From: Paenalicyclobacillus ferrooxydans
GTDB taxonomy: Bacteria; Bacillota; Bacilli; Alicyclobacillales; Alicyclobacillaceae
Assembly (NCBI RefSeq): GCF_001399675.1
Contig: NZ_LJCO01000020.1
Coordinates: forward strand, 1-63,489
Direction of reading: 5' to 3'
DNA length: 63,489 bases
In this document: one piece after another, positions 1-8,505 of the stretch
How positions within the stretch are numbered: position 1 is the stretch's first letter
Layout: each line of letters opens with the position of its first letter
Made by a program: the position numbers and the translations under genes
Notes under the pieces: model-generated
Told to the model about the DNA's origin: nothing
The model's database searches: none
Seen by the model: only the letters and a program-made list of their open reading frames with translations

Positions 1-124
1 GGTTTGCCGCCGCCTTCCTTCAGATTCCACCTCGCGGTGGACACCCTTGGCTTGAGCTAATGGCTACTGCTACCTTCACCACTCCGGACTTCCACCGTAT
101 AGACAACGCCCATGCCGGGCGCAC
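1..124 (-). mobile_element. Group IIC intron, 5' end (body runs out of window)
   Basis: Read on the minus strand, the sequence starts GTGCGCCCGGCATGGGCG at position 124 and goes on through the blocks AAGGGTGTCC, GGAATCTGAAGGAA and GGCAAACC. These match in order the domain I start of the Oceanobacillus iheyensis group IIC intron, which I know from its published structure. The rest of the ribozyme lies outside the window on the left. The upstream exon ends with a terminator hairpin and a short T run, the normal insertion context of class C introns. The matching 3' end of such an intron is at the other end of the window. Confidence 0.88.
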
Positions 125-126
125 AA

Positions 127-160
127 ATGAGGTCAACCAGCAATAACTGGCTGACCTCAT
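127..160 (-). terminator. Hairpin targeted by the group IIC intron
   Basis: Arms ATGAGGTCAACCAG and CTGGCTGACCTCAT enclose a six-base loop; on the minus strand the stem is followed by TT and then directly by the intron's first base. Group IIC introns insert just after intrinsic terminators, so this is probably the terminator the intron used. The nearest minus-strand gene that could use it is the asparaginase, whose stop is 700 bases away. Confidence 0.7.
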
Positions 161-858
161 AATACGAAGGGGGCGTTAACTGAATAACGGTTTTACTTGA
201 TGCCCTGTTATATCTGTATAATTATACAGATTATCTCACTGTGGAGCGAATATTTAACGCGGAATTTCAACACTATATTCTGAGTAATCGTACAATTGTG
301 AGGCTTCATGAACCATCACGTAACCTTTGTTCGGCTGTATCCTGGCGAGCCCAAGTGTGAATCAAACCATGCGAAACTCATGACAGAGTCTGTGCCACCA
401 ACGATTAATAGCTGGGGCAAATGAGAGCAATCTCGCAAGCTTTACTGAGTAGGTCTTAATAGAAATCATCAACCTGCCTCACAAGTGATGGACCTTCTCT
501 CTAGTCAGATACGAATTGGAAGTTCACCGGAGAGACGCAGGGGGAGGAGGAACCACCGAGGCTCTTAGCCTCTCTATTGAATTGTATAATTTTGCGTCGC
601 ACCATCTGTGGACTTGTAACACAACGACGTTCCTCATGGATTCGAATTTCTGCCACGAAACCCTTTCACGAAACCCTTTGGAGAAGATCCAAACGGAGTT
701 ATGGCTCTACAATCTTGTCATTCATGATATGAAATTCTTGTAGTTCGACATTAGTCCGACAGATGGCCTGTTGCGGTGACCAGAGCGGCTGTCTGAACAA
801 CGTCCGATAATATATATTATGTTAACAAACGAAAAAGAAGAGGGACGATCCGCTGTAC
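161..858. other. About 700 bases without a convincing gene
   Basis: This AT-richer stretch has no reading frame with a good ribosome site or a recognisable product; the longest open frame (516-743, 75 codons) has no family signature. It holds a perfect 20-base palindrome at 212-231, a GAGGCT/AGCCTC hairpin near 559-573 and an AT palindrome ATAATATATATTAT near 808. It may be eroded sequence beside the intron. Confidence 0.5.
212..231. repeat. Perfect 20-base palindrome
   Basis: ATCTGTATAATTATACAGAT reads the same on both strands. The TGTATA/TATACA half-sites resemble operators of dimeric regulators, for example of the GntR type. No gene that it could control is visible within 300 bases, so a regulatory role is a guess. 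Confidence 0.4.
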
Positions 859-1890
859 TTAATGAGCTTCGTGCCGTCCGATTTCGTGCTTTCGCAGCTT
901 GAACTCGACTCGGAACTCGCCTACCACTTGCTTGGACGTGTTTTGGAGTTTTTCCTTCTGGGCTTTAAACAGTTCGTGCAGTTGTTCGCCAGTGCCGATA
1001 TGTAATTGAAGGAACAACTCGTTCAGGACCGGCGGCAAATCATTTTTACGACCATCTTCGATTTTGATGGCTACTCCAATGCCATTATCTAAATCCGACA
1101 TGCCGAAAATACCCTGTGAACCTTCCTTTAGGATGATTCGATCATGCAAGACACGCATGACTTTGGTACTGTACGTGTTTTCACCGGTAACCATCTCCGG
1201 ATGGCTCAGATAAGCGTCCCTTATTCTTCGTAATGCCTCACGATGCTCGGTCTTCACAGTTTCTGGGGCCGCCAAACGAGCAAATCCATAAGCGATCTTA
1301 TCCAACGGCAAACAAAATGTGGGGATCCCGCAGCCATCTGTCGCGAGTTGAACCTCCGTCGGCGTTGCGTCTGTGACGTCCAGCACGGCTTTCAAGACCC
1401 GTTGTTGCACAAGGCTGTTCGGCTCCGCGTAAGAGTCGACCTCTTCACCTTTAAATGCTGCGGTTGCTAACAACCCTGCGTGTACACCGGAGCACTCATG
1501 ACACACCTCTGTCAGTGGTTCACCTTGGCGAATCATTGTTTCATAACTCTTTCGATCCAATGGAGGCGTTACGCCGCAGCACATTATCTGAGGAACAACG
1601 CCTATGGACTGAAGTATCTCCCGAACTCTTCTGCGGTGCATTTCTTCGCCCGAATGAGAACTGGCGCACAGTGCAATATCAGCGTCAGTGAGTTGAAAGT
1701 AGTCGGCTGCCCCAGTCTCTATTAACGGCAGGACCTGAAAGGGCTTGAGGGCTGAGCGGCCATGGGTAATCCGATATGGATTGCCAAAGAAGTATAGAAG
1801 TTCTCCTTTGTGATTCACGATCGCGATGTGCCCATTGTGGATATTTTCAACTACGTTTCCCCTGTACACATTCAAAATGACGTTCTCCAT
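859..1890 (-). CDS. Asparaginase II family protein
   Basis: 343 residues of the Asparaginase_II family (Pfam Asparaginase_II), which is separate from the classical type I and II bacterial enzymes. It is expected to hydrolyse L-asparagine to aspartate and ammonia in the cytoplasm. The N terminus MENVILNVYRGNVVEN, the block GRSALKPFQVLPLIETGAA and later CHECSGVHAGLL and ATDGCGIPTF are typical of the family. I chose the ATG at 1890 because GGAGG lies eight bases upstream; the open frame runs 27 codons further without a ribosome site. It is a single gene, divergent from the coat-type genes. Function is by family only. Confidence 0.85.
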   Translation of the reverse strand: MENVILNVYRGNVVENIHNGHIAIVNHKGELLYFFGNPYRITHGRSALKPFQVLPLIETGAADYFQLTDADIALCASSHSGEEMHRRRVREILQSIGVVPQIMCCGVTPPLDRKSYETMIRQGEPLTEVCHECSGVHAGLLATAAFKGEEVDSYAEPNSLVQQRVLKAVLDVTDATPTEVQLATDGCGIPTFCLPLDKIAYGFARLAAPETVKTEHREALRRIRDAYLSHPEMVTGENTYSTKVMRVLHDRIILKEGSQGIFGMSDLDNGIGVAIKIEDGRKNDLPPVLNELFLQLHIGTGEQLHELFKAQKEKLQNTSKQVVGEFRVEFKLRKHEIGRHEAH

Positions 1891-2220
1891 GTGTCTATCC
1901 TCCCAAACGCAGTTGCCCTGTACGCTTGTGCGATGTGCTCGTTGAGTATGGCCGAAGTCACAAGCTTTCACACCGAAATGACGTTAGAAAATCGTGGTGT
2001 ATTCGTGGACTGCGTGGTGCATAAGGAGACATCTTATCGGCAAACTGTACCTAACGCGTGTATTGAAGCGACTGACACTGATATCAAAGCATATCTACAC
2101 CCTGAACATCTATCTGTTTAAAACAGGCTCAGCAGGCACGCTTTTTAAGCTTTTTAAGCGGTATGAACTAAATGGTTTTCATAGGATGGTTGAATGAGCG
2201 AGCCTCGGGAGGAATCATGG

Positions 2221-2439
2221 ATGATGGGAAATGAATTGGCCTTGCACGAGGCCTTGGAGATTCATGAACTGCTGGCATTTAAGAACGTCTGTATGACCAA
2301 AGCAACCACCATTCGGGTGCTTGTAGCGGATGAAGAACTGAAAGGACTACTATCGACCGCAGCTGCCGCGGATCGAAAACATGTTGAAGATCTAAAGGGT
2401 CTCCTCGCAAGAGGAACAACGACGTCTATCATCAGCTAA
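2221..2439 (+). CDS. Small ferritin-like protein, spore-coat associated
   Basis: About 72 residues, rich in His and Glu: ALHEALEIHELLAFKNVC, then DRKHVEDLKGLL. The pattern of two short helices with spaced acidic and His residues is that of the small partner genes often found just before CotF-type coat proteins in spore formers. GGGAGG sits eight bases before the ATG at 2221; a frame start at 2194 has no such site. The CotF-like gene follows 30 bases downstream, so the two are probably co-transcribed. Upstream, around 2160-2190, GTATGAA and CATAGGAT spaced by 12 bases resemble a sigma-E promoter, but weakly. Exact function unknown. Confidence 0.6.
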   Translation: MMGNELALHEALEIHELLAFKNVCMTKATTIRVLVADEELKGLLSTAAAADRKHVEDLKGLLARGTTTSIIS

Positions 2440-2469
2440 GAGGTGAAAAACGGAGAAAGGGTGAAACAT

Positions 2470-2772
2470 GTGAATCCGATTCTTGAAAGTCTGACAGGCA
2501 CAGCCGCCATGACGGATCAAATTATCGCTTCAGATTTACTGATTGCAGCTAAGTCCGCTGTGCGCAATTACACACTCGCTTTGACCGAGAGCGCATCGCC
2601 GGACGTCAGAAAAGTGCTCCGCCGTCACCTCGAAGATGCGATTGTACTACATGAGCAGGTAACGACTTACCTAGTGAATCATGGTTGGTATGAGCCGCGT
2701 CAATTCACTAGACAAATGCAAATGGACATTGAGAACGCGGAAACCGCTTTGGGGCTTCCGCGTACGAATTAA
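2470..2772 (+). CDS. CotF-like spore coat protein
   Basis: About 100 residues of the Coat_F family. The start NPILESLTGTAAMTDQIIA, the block AAKSAVRNYTLALTESASPD, then LRRHLEDAIVLHEQVTTYL and GWYEPRQF closely follow CotF-domain coat proteins. GGAGAAAGG lies about nine bases before the GTG at 2470, which I prefer; GTG at 2461 or 2443 is possible but places the ribosome site too near or too far. It is expected to be made in the mother cell and laid down on the spore surface. It forms a pair with the small ferritin-like gene just upstream. Confidence 0.82.
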   Translation: MNPILESLTGTAAMTDQIIASDLLIAAKSAVRNYTLALTESASPDVRKVLRRHLEDAIVLHEQVTTYLVNHGWYEPRQFTRQMQMDIENAETALGLPRTN

Positions 2773-2869
2773 GCGATTATTCGCGTACAAATTTAGTGAC
2801 CAGTGAAACCGGATGAGTTGAGCACCGGGGTGAGCACTGCGCCCTTGCCCCGGGAAGAAATGAAAGTCA

Positions 2870-4309
2870 TCATGCGTGAACGTTAGCTCGTCGTTCACTG
2901 AGATATGCTGTGACTTGCTCTACAGCACGGGTTGCACTGCGAATACAATCCGGAATCCCAGCTCCGTAATATGCTGCCCCGCCAATCGCGATGCCAGGTG
3001 ATGCATGTAGAGACTGTTCGATATCCAGCATACGGCTCAGATGTCCCACGTCGTATTGCGGCATCGCTTGATACCAGCGCTTGACTTTCACAAAGTCAGG
3101 AGCATCTTTGACACCGAGCGTATCTCGCAGATGGCTTTGGACTTCACTTATCAGGGCATGGTCATCGAGATCGACAATCTCATCTGCACCGTCATACCCA
3201 ACGTAACAACGTACAAGCGTCTTTCCTGTCTTTGCAGCGTGACTCCATTTCTTCGATACGATGGTACAAGCAGTGATTGGAGTAGCTTGATTGCGCGGTA
3301 CAAGGTATCCGGAGCTGTTCAGCCCGTGGAGACCTGGGTCATTCGAGAATCCAAAGGACACAGTTGCCGTGGAAGCGTAACGAATTGACTCCAGGGCAGT
3401 TGTATTCGTGCCTGTCCCTTGAAGCAATTCCGCGGTCACATAGGATGGAGTCACCAAGATAATCCCGTCGGCAAACAGGGACTGCGTCTCGCCACTGCGA
3501 GTCAACGTGATTCGGTACCCCCTGCCCTCTGCTTTCTCTATGCGCGTTGCTTTTGTTTCAAGGCGGAGGTCAGCATACTCGGATACAGTGTTAACGAGAT
3601 GTGAAACCAACTGCTCCAGACCACCGTTGAGATTAATGAACATCGGTTTGGCTGGTCCGCTGCTGACGGGGATGTTTTTCATCATGGCCAACGCGCCGAG
3701 GATCAGACTTCCGTGTTCATTGTACAGGCGTTTGAGAGCCGGCATGGTTGCGTCGAGACTCATTCTGTTGAGGTCTCCGGCATGAATCCCGGCCAGCAAA
3801 GAGGAGGAAATGGTATCTACGAGTTCGTCTCCCAGACGTTCGCGCAAGAAAAGCCCAAGCGATACATCTGCCACCAGTGGCTGCGCCCTCATCAACAGAT
3901 CTTCCAGCGCGCGACGCTTTCCTTCCTCGCTGAGTAACTCGGTTTTTGCAAAAGTGTTCAGATCGGATGGAACCCCCATGCCAAACCCGGCTGGAAGCGG
4001 AACGAGTTCGCCACGTTTTAAGATGAGTGTTCCCCCACCCGATGTAACCGGTACAATATCACCTTCTAGACCGAGTTCCTGAATCAGCTCTACTCCACCC
4101 TGCTTCCGGGTGTAGATGGAGTCCGGTCCGAGTTCAAGCAGATAATCTTCGTTTATAAATGTACTGATTTTCCCGCCAAACCGGGCATCTTGTTCAAGTA
4201 CTGTGCACGAAATCATGTCTTCTGCAGACTTGTTTGCTTGCATCAGGCGATAAGCGGCTGTAAGTCCGGAAATACCGCCGCCAATCACGACGACATGTTG
4301 TTTTGTCAT
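2870..4309 (-). CDS. hemY: Coproporphyrinogen III / protoporphyrinogen oxidase
   Basis: 479 residues, a FAD-dependent oxidase of the HemY type. In Bacillota this enzyme (also called CgoX) oxidises coproporphyrinogen III to coproporphyrin III in the coproporphyrin-dependent heme route. The FAD-binding start VVVIGGGISGLTAAYRL is at residues 6-22; ELGPDSIYTRKQGG and the C-terminal block GIAIGGAAYYGAGIPDCI are typical of the family. The ATG at 4309 has AGGGTGA upstream; the open frame runs nine codons further. hemE and hemH are not adjacent, so it stands apart from the usual hemEHY cluster. Four short direct repeats lie in its upstream region (4404-4482). Confidence 0.92.
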   Translation of the reverse strand: MTKQHVVVIGGGISGLTAAYRLMQANKSAEDMISCTVLEQDARFGGKISTFINEDYLLELGPDSIYTRKQGGVELIQELGLEGDIVPVTSGGGTLILKRGELVPLPAGFGMGVPSDLNTFAKTELLSEEGKRRALEDLLMRAQPLVADVSLGLFLRERLGDELVDTISSSLLAGIHAGDLNRMSLDATMPALKRLYNEHGSLILGALAMMKNIPVSSGPAKPMFINLNGGLEQLVSHLVNTVSEYADLRLETKATRIEKAEGRGYRITLTRSGETQSLFADGIILVTPSYVTAELLQGTGTNTTALESIRYASTATVSFGFSNDPGLHGLNSSGYLVPRNQATPITACTIVSKKWSHAAKTGKTLVRCYVGYDGADEIVDLDDHALISEVQSHLRDTLGVKDAPDFVKVKRWYQAMPQYDVGHLSRMLDIEQSLHASPGIAIGGAAYYGAGIPDCIRSATRAVEQVTAYLSERRANVHA

Positions 4310-4403
4310 TTCAATCACCCTGTCTGATTGTCTCATTGTCCGTCCTTATCATACATCAGAGCAACACAGATGTTTCGGTCTGAGACAGATAATGTTTCGA
4401 TGA

Positions 4404-4482
4404 ATTTGTGTCGTTAGGTCAGTGCGCGACATCCCTTTTTGTGTAACGTCATTTTTGTATCATGTCACTTTGTGTAAGGTCA
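4404..4482 (-). repeat. Four imperfect direct repeats upstream of hemY
   Basis: On the minus strand the motif TGACNTNACACAAA occurs four times: TGACCTTACACAAAG, TGACATGATACAAAA, TGACGTTACACAAAA and TGACCTAACGACACAAA. The TGAC starts are at 4482, 4467, 4451 and 4421, spaced 15, 16 and 30 bases. The first copy overlaps the transporter's stop codon and the last lies about 100 bases before the hemY start. The regular spacing suggests a multi-site operator. The regulator is unknown. Confidence 0.5.
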
Positions 4483-5475
4483 CTGTTTCTCAAGAACCTG
4501 ATTGGTTGCAAAAGTTATCGGCGGCGTCGATGTTGCCACCTCTTCCTTCTCGGTTACGCTGCTCGGCATGCGGGACAGCTGTGCGATGGCTAGCCAGACG
4601 ATGATAAACCCAACCCACTGCCCTGGCGTAAAGGTTTGGTGAAGGAATAGATAGTTGACAAGGAGCCCAGTCGCGGGGAACGCGAGTTCAGCTAGTGTGG
4701 CTTGCGAAGCCCGAACCTTTCCGAGACCACGATAGTAGATCAGTAAACTGACGAGGCTTGGAACAAGTGTCTGGTAGAGCAAATTAAACCATACTGAGGT
4801 GACATGGAATGCACCGAGCATACGTGATGGGTGTGGATGCTCGACAACTACAATCACAAACAACAGTGGTAATGCTACGGCAAATCGAAGTGCCGTCACC
4901 GTCGTGAACGAGACTTTTCCGACGAGGCGCTTTCCCATTACAGTAGACCCACCCCAAAGGGCCGCAGCGGCGAGCGCAAATATTCCGCCAACCAAACTTC
5001 CCAGCCCGCCTTTGGAGATCGAGAAGTGAAAGCCAAAGGTAAGGAAATAAGCTCCGATGACAGCCGCCACAAATAGGATCCAGTATTCGCGCCGCAGTCG
5101 CTCCTTTAAAATCCATGCTGCCAGAAGGACGGCGAATAAGGGCTGCATCTTCTGTAAAATCAACACGACGTTCACATTTCCATACACGAAGGCCAGAGTA
5201 AAGAAAATCGAGGCGAGTGCAGACCCTCCCCATGCAACAAACACTACGGCAAGCCAGTCCCCTTTATTCAGGAGGCGAAGTTCATGTCGATGGATCACTA
5301 ATATAGGGATGGCGAAAACAGCCAATACCAAATGCTCTAGAAACACGATTTGCGTAGATGTAAAGTGATGCAGCAGGGAAACAATAAAGACTCCATCCAG
5401 CCCCCAAAGACCTGCTCCAAGCGCAATCCACCACAAACTTCTTGTTGCTTCACGTCCATCAGCACTTTTCGTCAA
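4480..5475 (-). CDS. EamA/DMT family transporter under FMN riboswitch
   Basis: 331 residues with about ten hydrophobic segments in two EamA halves (for example LWWIALGAGLWGLDGVF at the N terminus and TPGQWVGFIIVWLAIAQL near the end), a drug/metabolite transporter of the inner membrane. I chose the TTG at 5475 because GGAGG lies eight bases upstream; the longer open frame to 5634 would run through the terminator and part of the riboswitch. An FMN riboswitch with its terminator precedes it, so it is most likely a riboflavin or flavin-precursor importer, in the way that DMT-type RibN and ImpX proteins have been proposed to be. The substrate is inferred from the riboswitch. Confidence 0.85.
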   Translation of the reverse strand: MTKSADGREATRSLWWIALGAGLWGLDGVFIVSLLHHFTSTQIVFLEHLVLAVFAIPILVIHRHELRLLNKGDWLAVVFVAWGGSALASIFFTLAFVYGNVNVVLILQKMQPLFAVLLAAWILKERLRREYWILFVAAVIGAYFLTFGFHFSISKGGLGSLVGGIFALAAAALWGGSTVMGKRLVGKVSFTTVTALRFAVALPLLFVIVVVEHPHPSRMLGAFHVTSVWFNLLYQTLVPSLVSLLIYYRGLGKVRASQATLAELAFPATGLLVNYLFLHQTFTPGQWVGFIIVWLAIAQLSRMPSSVTEKEEVATSTPPITFATNQVLEKQ

Positions 5476-5535
5476 CTCAAAAACCTCCAGCGAAATGAGG
5501 ATTCGAATTGAACCTTCCAGAAGGAACACGCACAT

Positions 5536-5566
5536 AAAAAGCCTCGAGAGAAAATTGTCTCGAGGC
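5536..5566 (-). terminator. Riboswitch-controlled terminator
   Basis: On the minus strand GCCTCGAGA and TCTCGAGGC form a nine-base-pair stem with an eight-base loop, followed by TTTTT. It lies between the FMN aptamer and the transporter start, the usual place for the expression platform, so FMN binding should favour termination. Confidence 0.88.
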
Positions 5567-5623
5567 GGGTACGTGAAACTAAGCATGATCGCCATGGAAT
5601 TTCGCGACCATACTCTGTTTAGA

Positions 5624-5782
5624 CCTTCTCCCATCCGGACTATACCGTCGGCCTTGGAATCTCACCAAGTCAGTCGCTCCAAAAGTTTACCTTGGAACGA
5701 GTCGCGGGCTTTGAAAACAGTTCATCCGAGCAGACTGCTTTCTTTACCGCCGGTCGGGAATTTCACCCTGCCCCGAAGGTTC
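5624..5782 (-). promoter_or_regulatory. FMN riboswitch (RFN element)
   Basis: Read on the minus strand, the conserved RFN blocks appear in order: TTCGGGGCAGGGTGAAATTC, CCCGACCGGCGGT, then TTGGTGAGATTCCAAGGCCG and TAGTCCGGATGGGAGAAGG. The closing stem P1 pairs ACCTTC with GAAGGT. The element binds flavin mononucleotide. It is followed by a terminator at 5536-5566 and then by the EamA transporter gene, not by rib biosynthesis genes. Confidence 0.95.
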
Positions 5783-5857
5783 ATATTCTGTTGCATTTAG
5801 TGTAACACTCTTCCCCGTGAGCGGCTACTTTTCCGCAGTAATGGGGATGATACAGCT

Positions 5858-6697
5858 ATGTGGATACATTATTACAGAGTATCGAAAACATTTGTTGTTG
5901 CCGTCTTTCGAGGTGTTATGAAGCACAATACAGGAGGCCGGGCATCGGCTATCTCCTACTTCATCTTCTCCGCCATGATTCCGATGCTGATCCTGATGAT
6001 TTATGGCGCTTCGTTTCTGGTCCCTGAACCGACTGTCGAGCACCTGATCGACCGACTATTGAAATCCTACGTCCCCCAGATGCCGGAAGAGTCGCTGGTG
6101 CCGGCAACCATCAGGCGGCTGGCGATGCTGCATTCTGCCATTCGAATTATCGGTATCCTGGGTTTCTTATGGACAACCATCGGTGGATTCGTGTTACTGC
6201 AGCAGATCGTGGACGAGATCTGGGAAGTCCACCACCGACGGTCCTTCTGGCGACAGTATTTGGTCGGGTTTGTCATGTTGGCGATTTTGCTTGCGGTGAC
6301 TGTCGTTGCGTCGATTTTCACAGCTATTTCTCCAGCGTTGATCTCCGGGGTCGGACAGTTGTTGCAATTGCCTTGGTTAGGTCTGCTGCATTTTGTTGCC
6401 GGACTCTCTTTGCCCGTGATTTTGTTTGTCACGTGCTTTTTTATCTACCGTGTACTGCCTTCGCACACGCCGAAGCTATTGCCGACTCTCGTCGGCGCCA
6501 TGTTTGCCACTGTTGCCATCTACGTATCCCGAGGTGTATTTATGATCTACACGCATCATCTCGGAAATTATCAGATCATCTACGGAGCGCTCACGTTTGT
6601 CATGTTGTTGACGTTTTGGATTTACATCGTGAGTATCATTCTGTTGCTGGGGGTTGAGGTGACGGCTGCTATCGAGCACATCCGAGAATCTCGTTAG
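5858..6697 (+). CDS. YihY/BrkB family membrane protein
   Basis: 279 residues of the YihY/virulence factor BrkB family, with about six membrane segments. Family marks are GGRASAISYFIFSAMIPMLI near the N terminus, the central GQLLQLPWLGLLHFVAGLSL and the C-terminal YGALTFVMLLTFWIYIVSI. The family's function is not settled. The start ATG at 5858 has only a weak GGGGA site. It is a single gene on the plus strand, divergent from the riboswitch transcript, with 146 bases before the CBS gene. Confidence 0.82.
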   Translation: MWIHYYRVSKTFVVAVFRGVMKHNTGGRASAISYFIFSAMIPMLILMIYGASFLVPEPTVEHLIDRLLKSYVPQMPEESLVPATIRRLAMLHSAIRIIGILGFLWTTIGGFVLLQQIVDEIWEVHHRRSFWRQYLVGFVMLAILLAVTVVASIFTAISPALISGVGQLLQLPWLGLLHFVAGLSLPVILFVTCFFIYRVLPSHTPKLLPTLVGAMFATVAIYVSRGVFMIYTHHLGNYQIIYGALTFVMLLTFWIYIVSIILLLGVEVTAAIEHIRESR

Positions 6698-6843
6698 AGG
6701 AGTTGCGATGTAAGCCCCCCTGTTGTTCACCCTTTGTCCATCGTCCTGTGCATTGTAAGCGTTATAATAAAGTTGTAAAAACCTTTCTGTGACGAATCAC
6801 TCTATGACGAACCACGGGCAGGCAAATTACAGGGGGCATGGGG

Positions 6844-7338
6844 ATGAAAGCGCGGGATGTCATGATTTCTGATGTTTACGTGGCGCACAAGGATGATACG
6901 GTGGAAGATGTGTTGCACAAGTTCGCAACACATCGGATCGGCGGTATGCCCATCATTGATTCGAATAACAAAGTGATCGGCTACATCAGTGACGGAGATA
7001 TCATGCGGTTTTTGGGCAAACGAACAGGTTACACCCAGACTTTTCTGAGCTTGACCGCCGACTACGTGTTCTACGTCGAACCGGACGAAGGTCAGCAAAG
7101 AGACCTTGACGACTTTCGACGAAATTTCCAAGAGGTGAGTAAGCAGTCTGTGTTGGACGTTGGTGTCAAAAGAGCCGTCTGCGTTACGGACGACGAGGAG
7201 ATCCAAGAGGTTGCGCGCATTCTTGGCCAAAAGAAGTTTAAAAAGGTCCCTGTTGTGCGAAACGATCGTCTCGTCGGGATTATCAGCCGTGGTGATGTGA
7301 TTCGGATGGCTGTTCAGCGTTTTCTCAGAGAGTCCTGA
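6844..7338 (+). CDS. Two-CBS-domain protein
   Basis: 164 residues made of two CBS repeats. The first is at residues 1-56 (KARDVMISDVYVAHKDDTVE ... GYISDGDIMRFL) and the second near 107-160 (VCVTDDEEIQEVARIL ... LVGIISRGDVIRM), with a 50-residue linker between them. CBS pairs bind adenosine nucleotides and act as energy sensors or regulators; no output domain is present here. The ATG at 6844 has AGGGGG seven bases upstream, a better spacing than the ATG at 6838. A perfect bidirectional terminator follows. Confidence 0.85.
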   Translation: MKARDVMISDVYVAHKDDTVEDVLHKFATHRIGGMPIIDSNNKVIGYISDGDIMRFLGKRTGYTQTFLSLTADYVFYVEPDEGQQRDLDDFRRNFQEVSKQSVLDVGVKRAVCVTDDEEIQEVARILGQKKFKKVPVVRNDRLVGIISRGDVIRMAVQRFLRES

Positions 7339-7400
7339 CTCAACTCAAATCACAACTTCAACTTATCTGTGTGCGAAAATCATATGTAATTTCTGGTCAA

Positions 7401-7430
7401 AAGGCGACATAACATTTGTTATGTCGCCTT
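7401..7430. terminator. Bidirectional terminator between CBS gene and dnaD
   Basis: AAGGCGACATAACA and TGTTATGTCGCCTT form a perfect 14-base-pair hairpin with a two-base centre, lying between the convergent CBS and dnaD genes. Confidence 0.85.
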
Positions 7431-7508
7431 GATCTTTGATTGAAGCTTGCCAGCAACCCATTTACGGGAATTTGCGAAAAGCAGTCTCGTTCACCCCACC
7501 CGGGGACT

Positions 7509-8273
7509 TCACGCGTCTGGAAACAACTCGTAAAACGCACTGTAACGCTCATCGCGCGGTTTGGCTTTGGTCGTTCGGGCACGATCCGCCCCTGTTGATG
7601 CATTCCCGTTTTTCGAAACTGCCGTTTCACTGCGCGATTTTAACCTTTCACGATATCCTTCACGGTACGTCTCCAGTTCGGCTTTCGTCCGAATCCGGTT
7701 CCGCTGCCAATCGAACAAAATCCGATCGATATACTTAAAACTAAACTTGTTTGCGAGGACGGCTTCACGAAGTGCCTCGTTAATCATCCATTCAGGATGA
7801 CCGTCACGCTCAAGCCATTGGCGAATCTGTTCACACTCCAGCCCGGACAGGGGTCTGCCGAACTCTTCCTCAAACAACTGGACTGGATTTCGGCTCCATT
7901 CACGGACGGGAGAGGCAGTCGGGTCCTTCCCACGGAGTCGAGCCCAGAGTGGTTTTAGGTCAAAGTAGGTACTGACCGTCCCCTGTTCATCAAGGCGCTC
8001 GCCCATGGCCAGAAACCCTGTCGTCACTAGTTCGCTGATTGCATCCGTGACGTCCATGAGATTTTGACCCGTCCGTTCTGCCAGTTCAAACGGTGTTAAA
8101 AAATCTTCATGTTCTACCTGCATGGCTGCGATAATCTGTAATAGTACAACCGTATGTATCGGCTTCAGTCCTAGCGACCCAGTTCGTGTAATCCACTGAT
8201 ACGGGATGGCAACGAATGATCCGCCCAGGAAATCCGCGTTTGCATTTTCTCGGTCGGACGGTTTCAACTGCAC
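7509..8273 (-). CDS. dnaD: DnaD family replication initiation protein
   Basis: About 254 residues. The N-terminal winged helix (roughly 20-100: LKPIHTVVLLQIIAAM, FELAERTGQNLMDVTDAISE) and the C-terminal DnaD domain (roughly 135-205: LFEEEFGRPLSGLECEQI, LREAVLANKFSFKYIDRIL) are both present. DnaD works with DnaB and DnaI in loading the replicative helicase. AAGGGGAG lies just before the GTG at 8273; TTG at 8267 gives better spacing and may be the true start. On the minus strand a TATACT -10 lies shortly upstream. Its place after ypmA and ypmB matches B. subtilis, except that aspB and asnS are absent. Confidence 0.9.
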   Translation of the reverse strand: MQLKPSDRENANADFLGGSFVAIPYQWITRTGSLGLKPIHTVVLLQIIAAMQVEHEDFLTPFELAERTGQNLMDVTDAISELVTTGFLAMGERLDEQGTVSTYFDLKPLWARLRGKDPTASPVREWSRNPVQLFEEEFGRPLSGLECEQIRQWLERDGHPEWMINEALREAVLANKFSFKYIDRILFDWQRNRIRTKAELETYREGYRERLKSRSETAVSKNGNASTGADRARTTKAKPRDERYSAFYELFPDA

Positions 8274-8413
8274 ATCTCCCCTTCTATCTACTCTCCCTAG
8301 TATACCATGCTCGGCCCTGTCTGCAGAGAGAATTGTGCGTTGTCACCCATGTTCAGATTATGGATACAACACGCTTTCCACCATAGAGGGAAAAGACCCG
8401 CTTTGGGATCGGA

Positions 8414-8452
8414 AAGCGCCAACCCTCCCCTCTGTTGCGAGAGCGTTGGCGC
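8414..8452 (-). terminator. Possible terminator after the FtsH-like gene
   Basis: GCGCCAAC and GTTGGCGC form an eight-base-pair stem with a long, partly paired loop; on the minus strand it is followed by TTTCCG, a poor T run. It lies 54 bases past the protease stop codon. Confidence 0.45.
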
Positions 8453-8505
8453 ACGTTCACACAAATGCAGTTGTGTTTACGCGAGACATCAAGTGAAGCA
8501 CCATC

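Noticed and set aside
516-743. 75-codon open frame in the left non-coding region
   Set aside because: No ribosome site near the start, no recognisable domain, atypical composition.
1810-2121. 103-codon plus-strand frame opposite the asparaginase start
   Set aside because: Mostly antisense to the asparaginase N terminus and its promoter region; no ribosome site.
5476-5634. Longer start for the EamA transporter at 5634
   Set aside because: The extension would cover the terminator and part of the FMN riboswitch; a good ribosome site supports the TTG at 5475.
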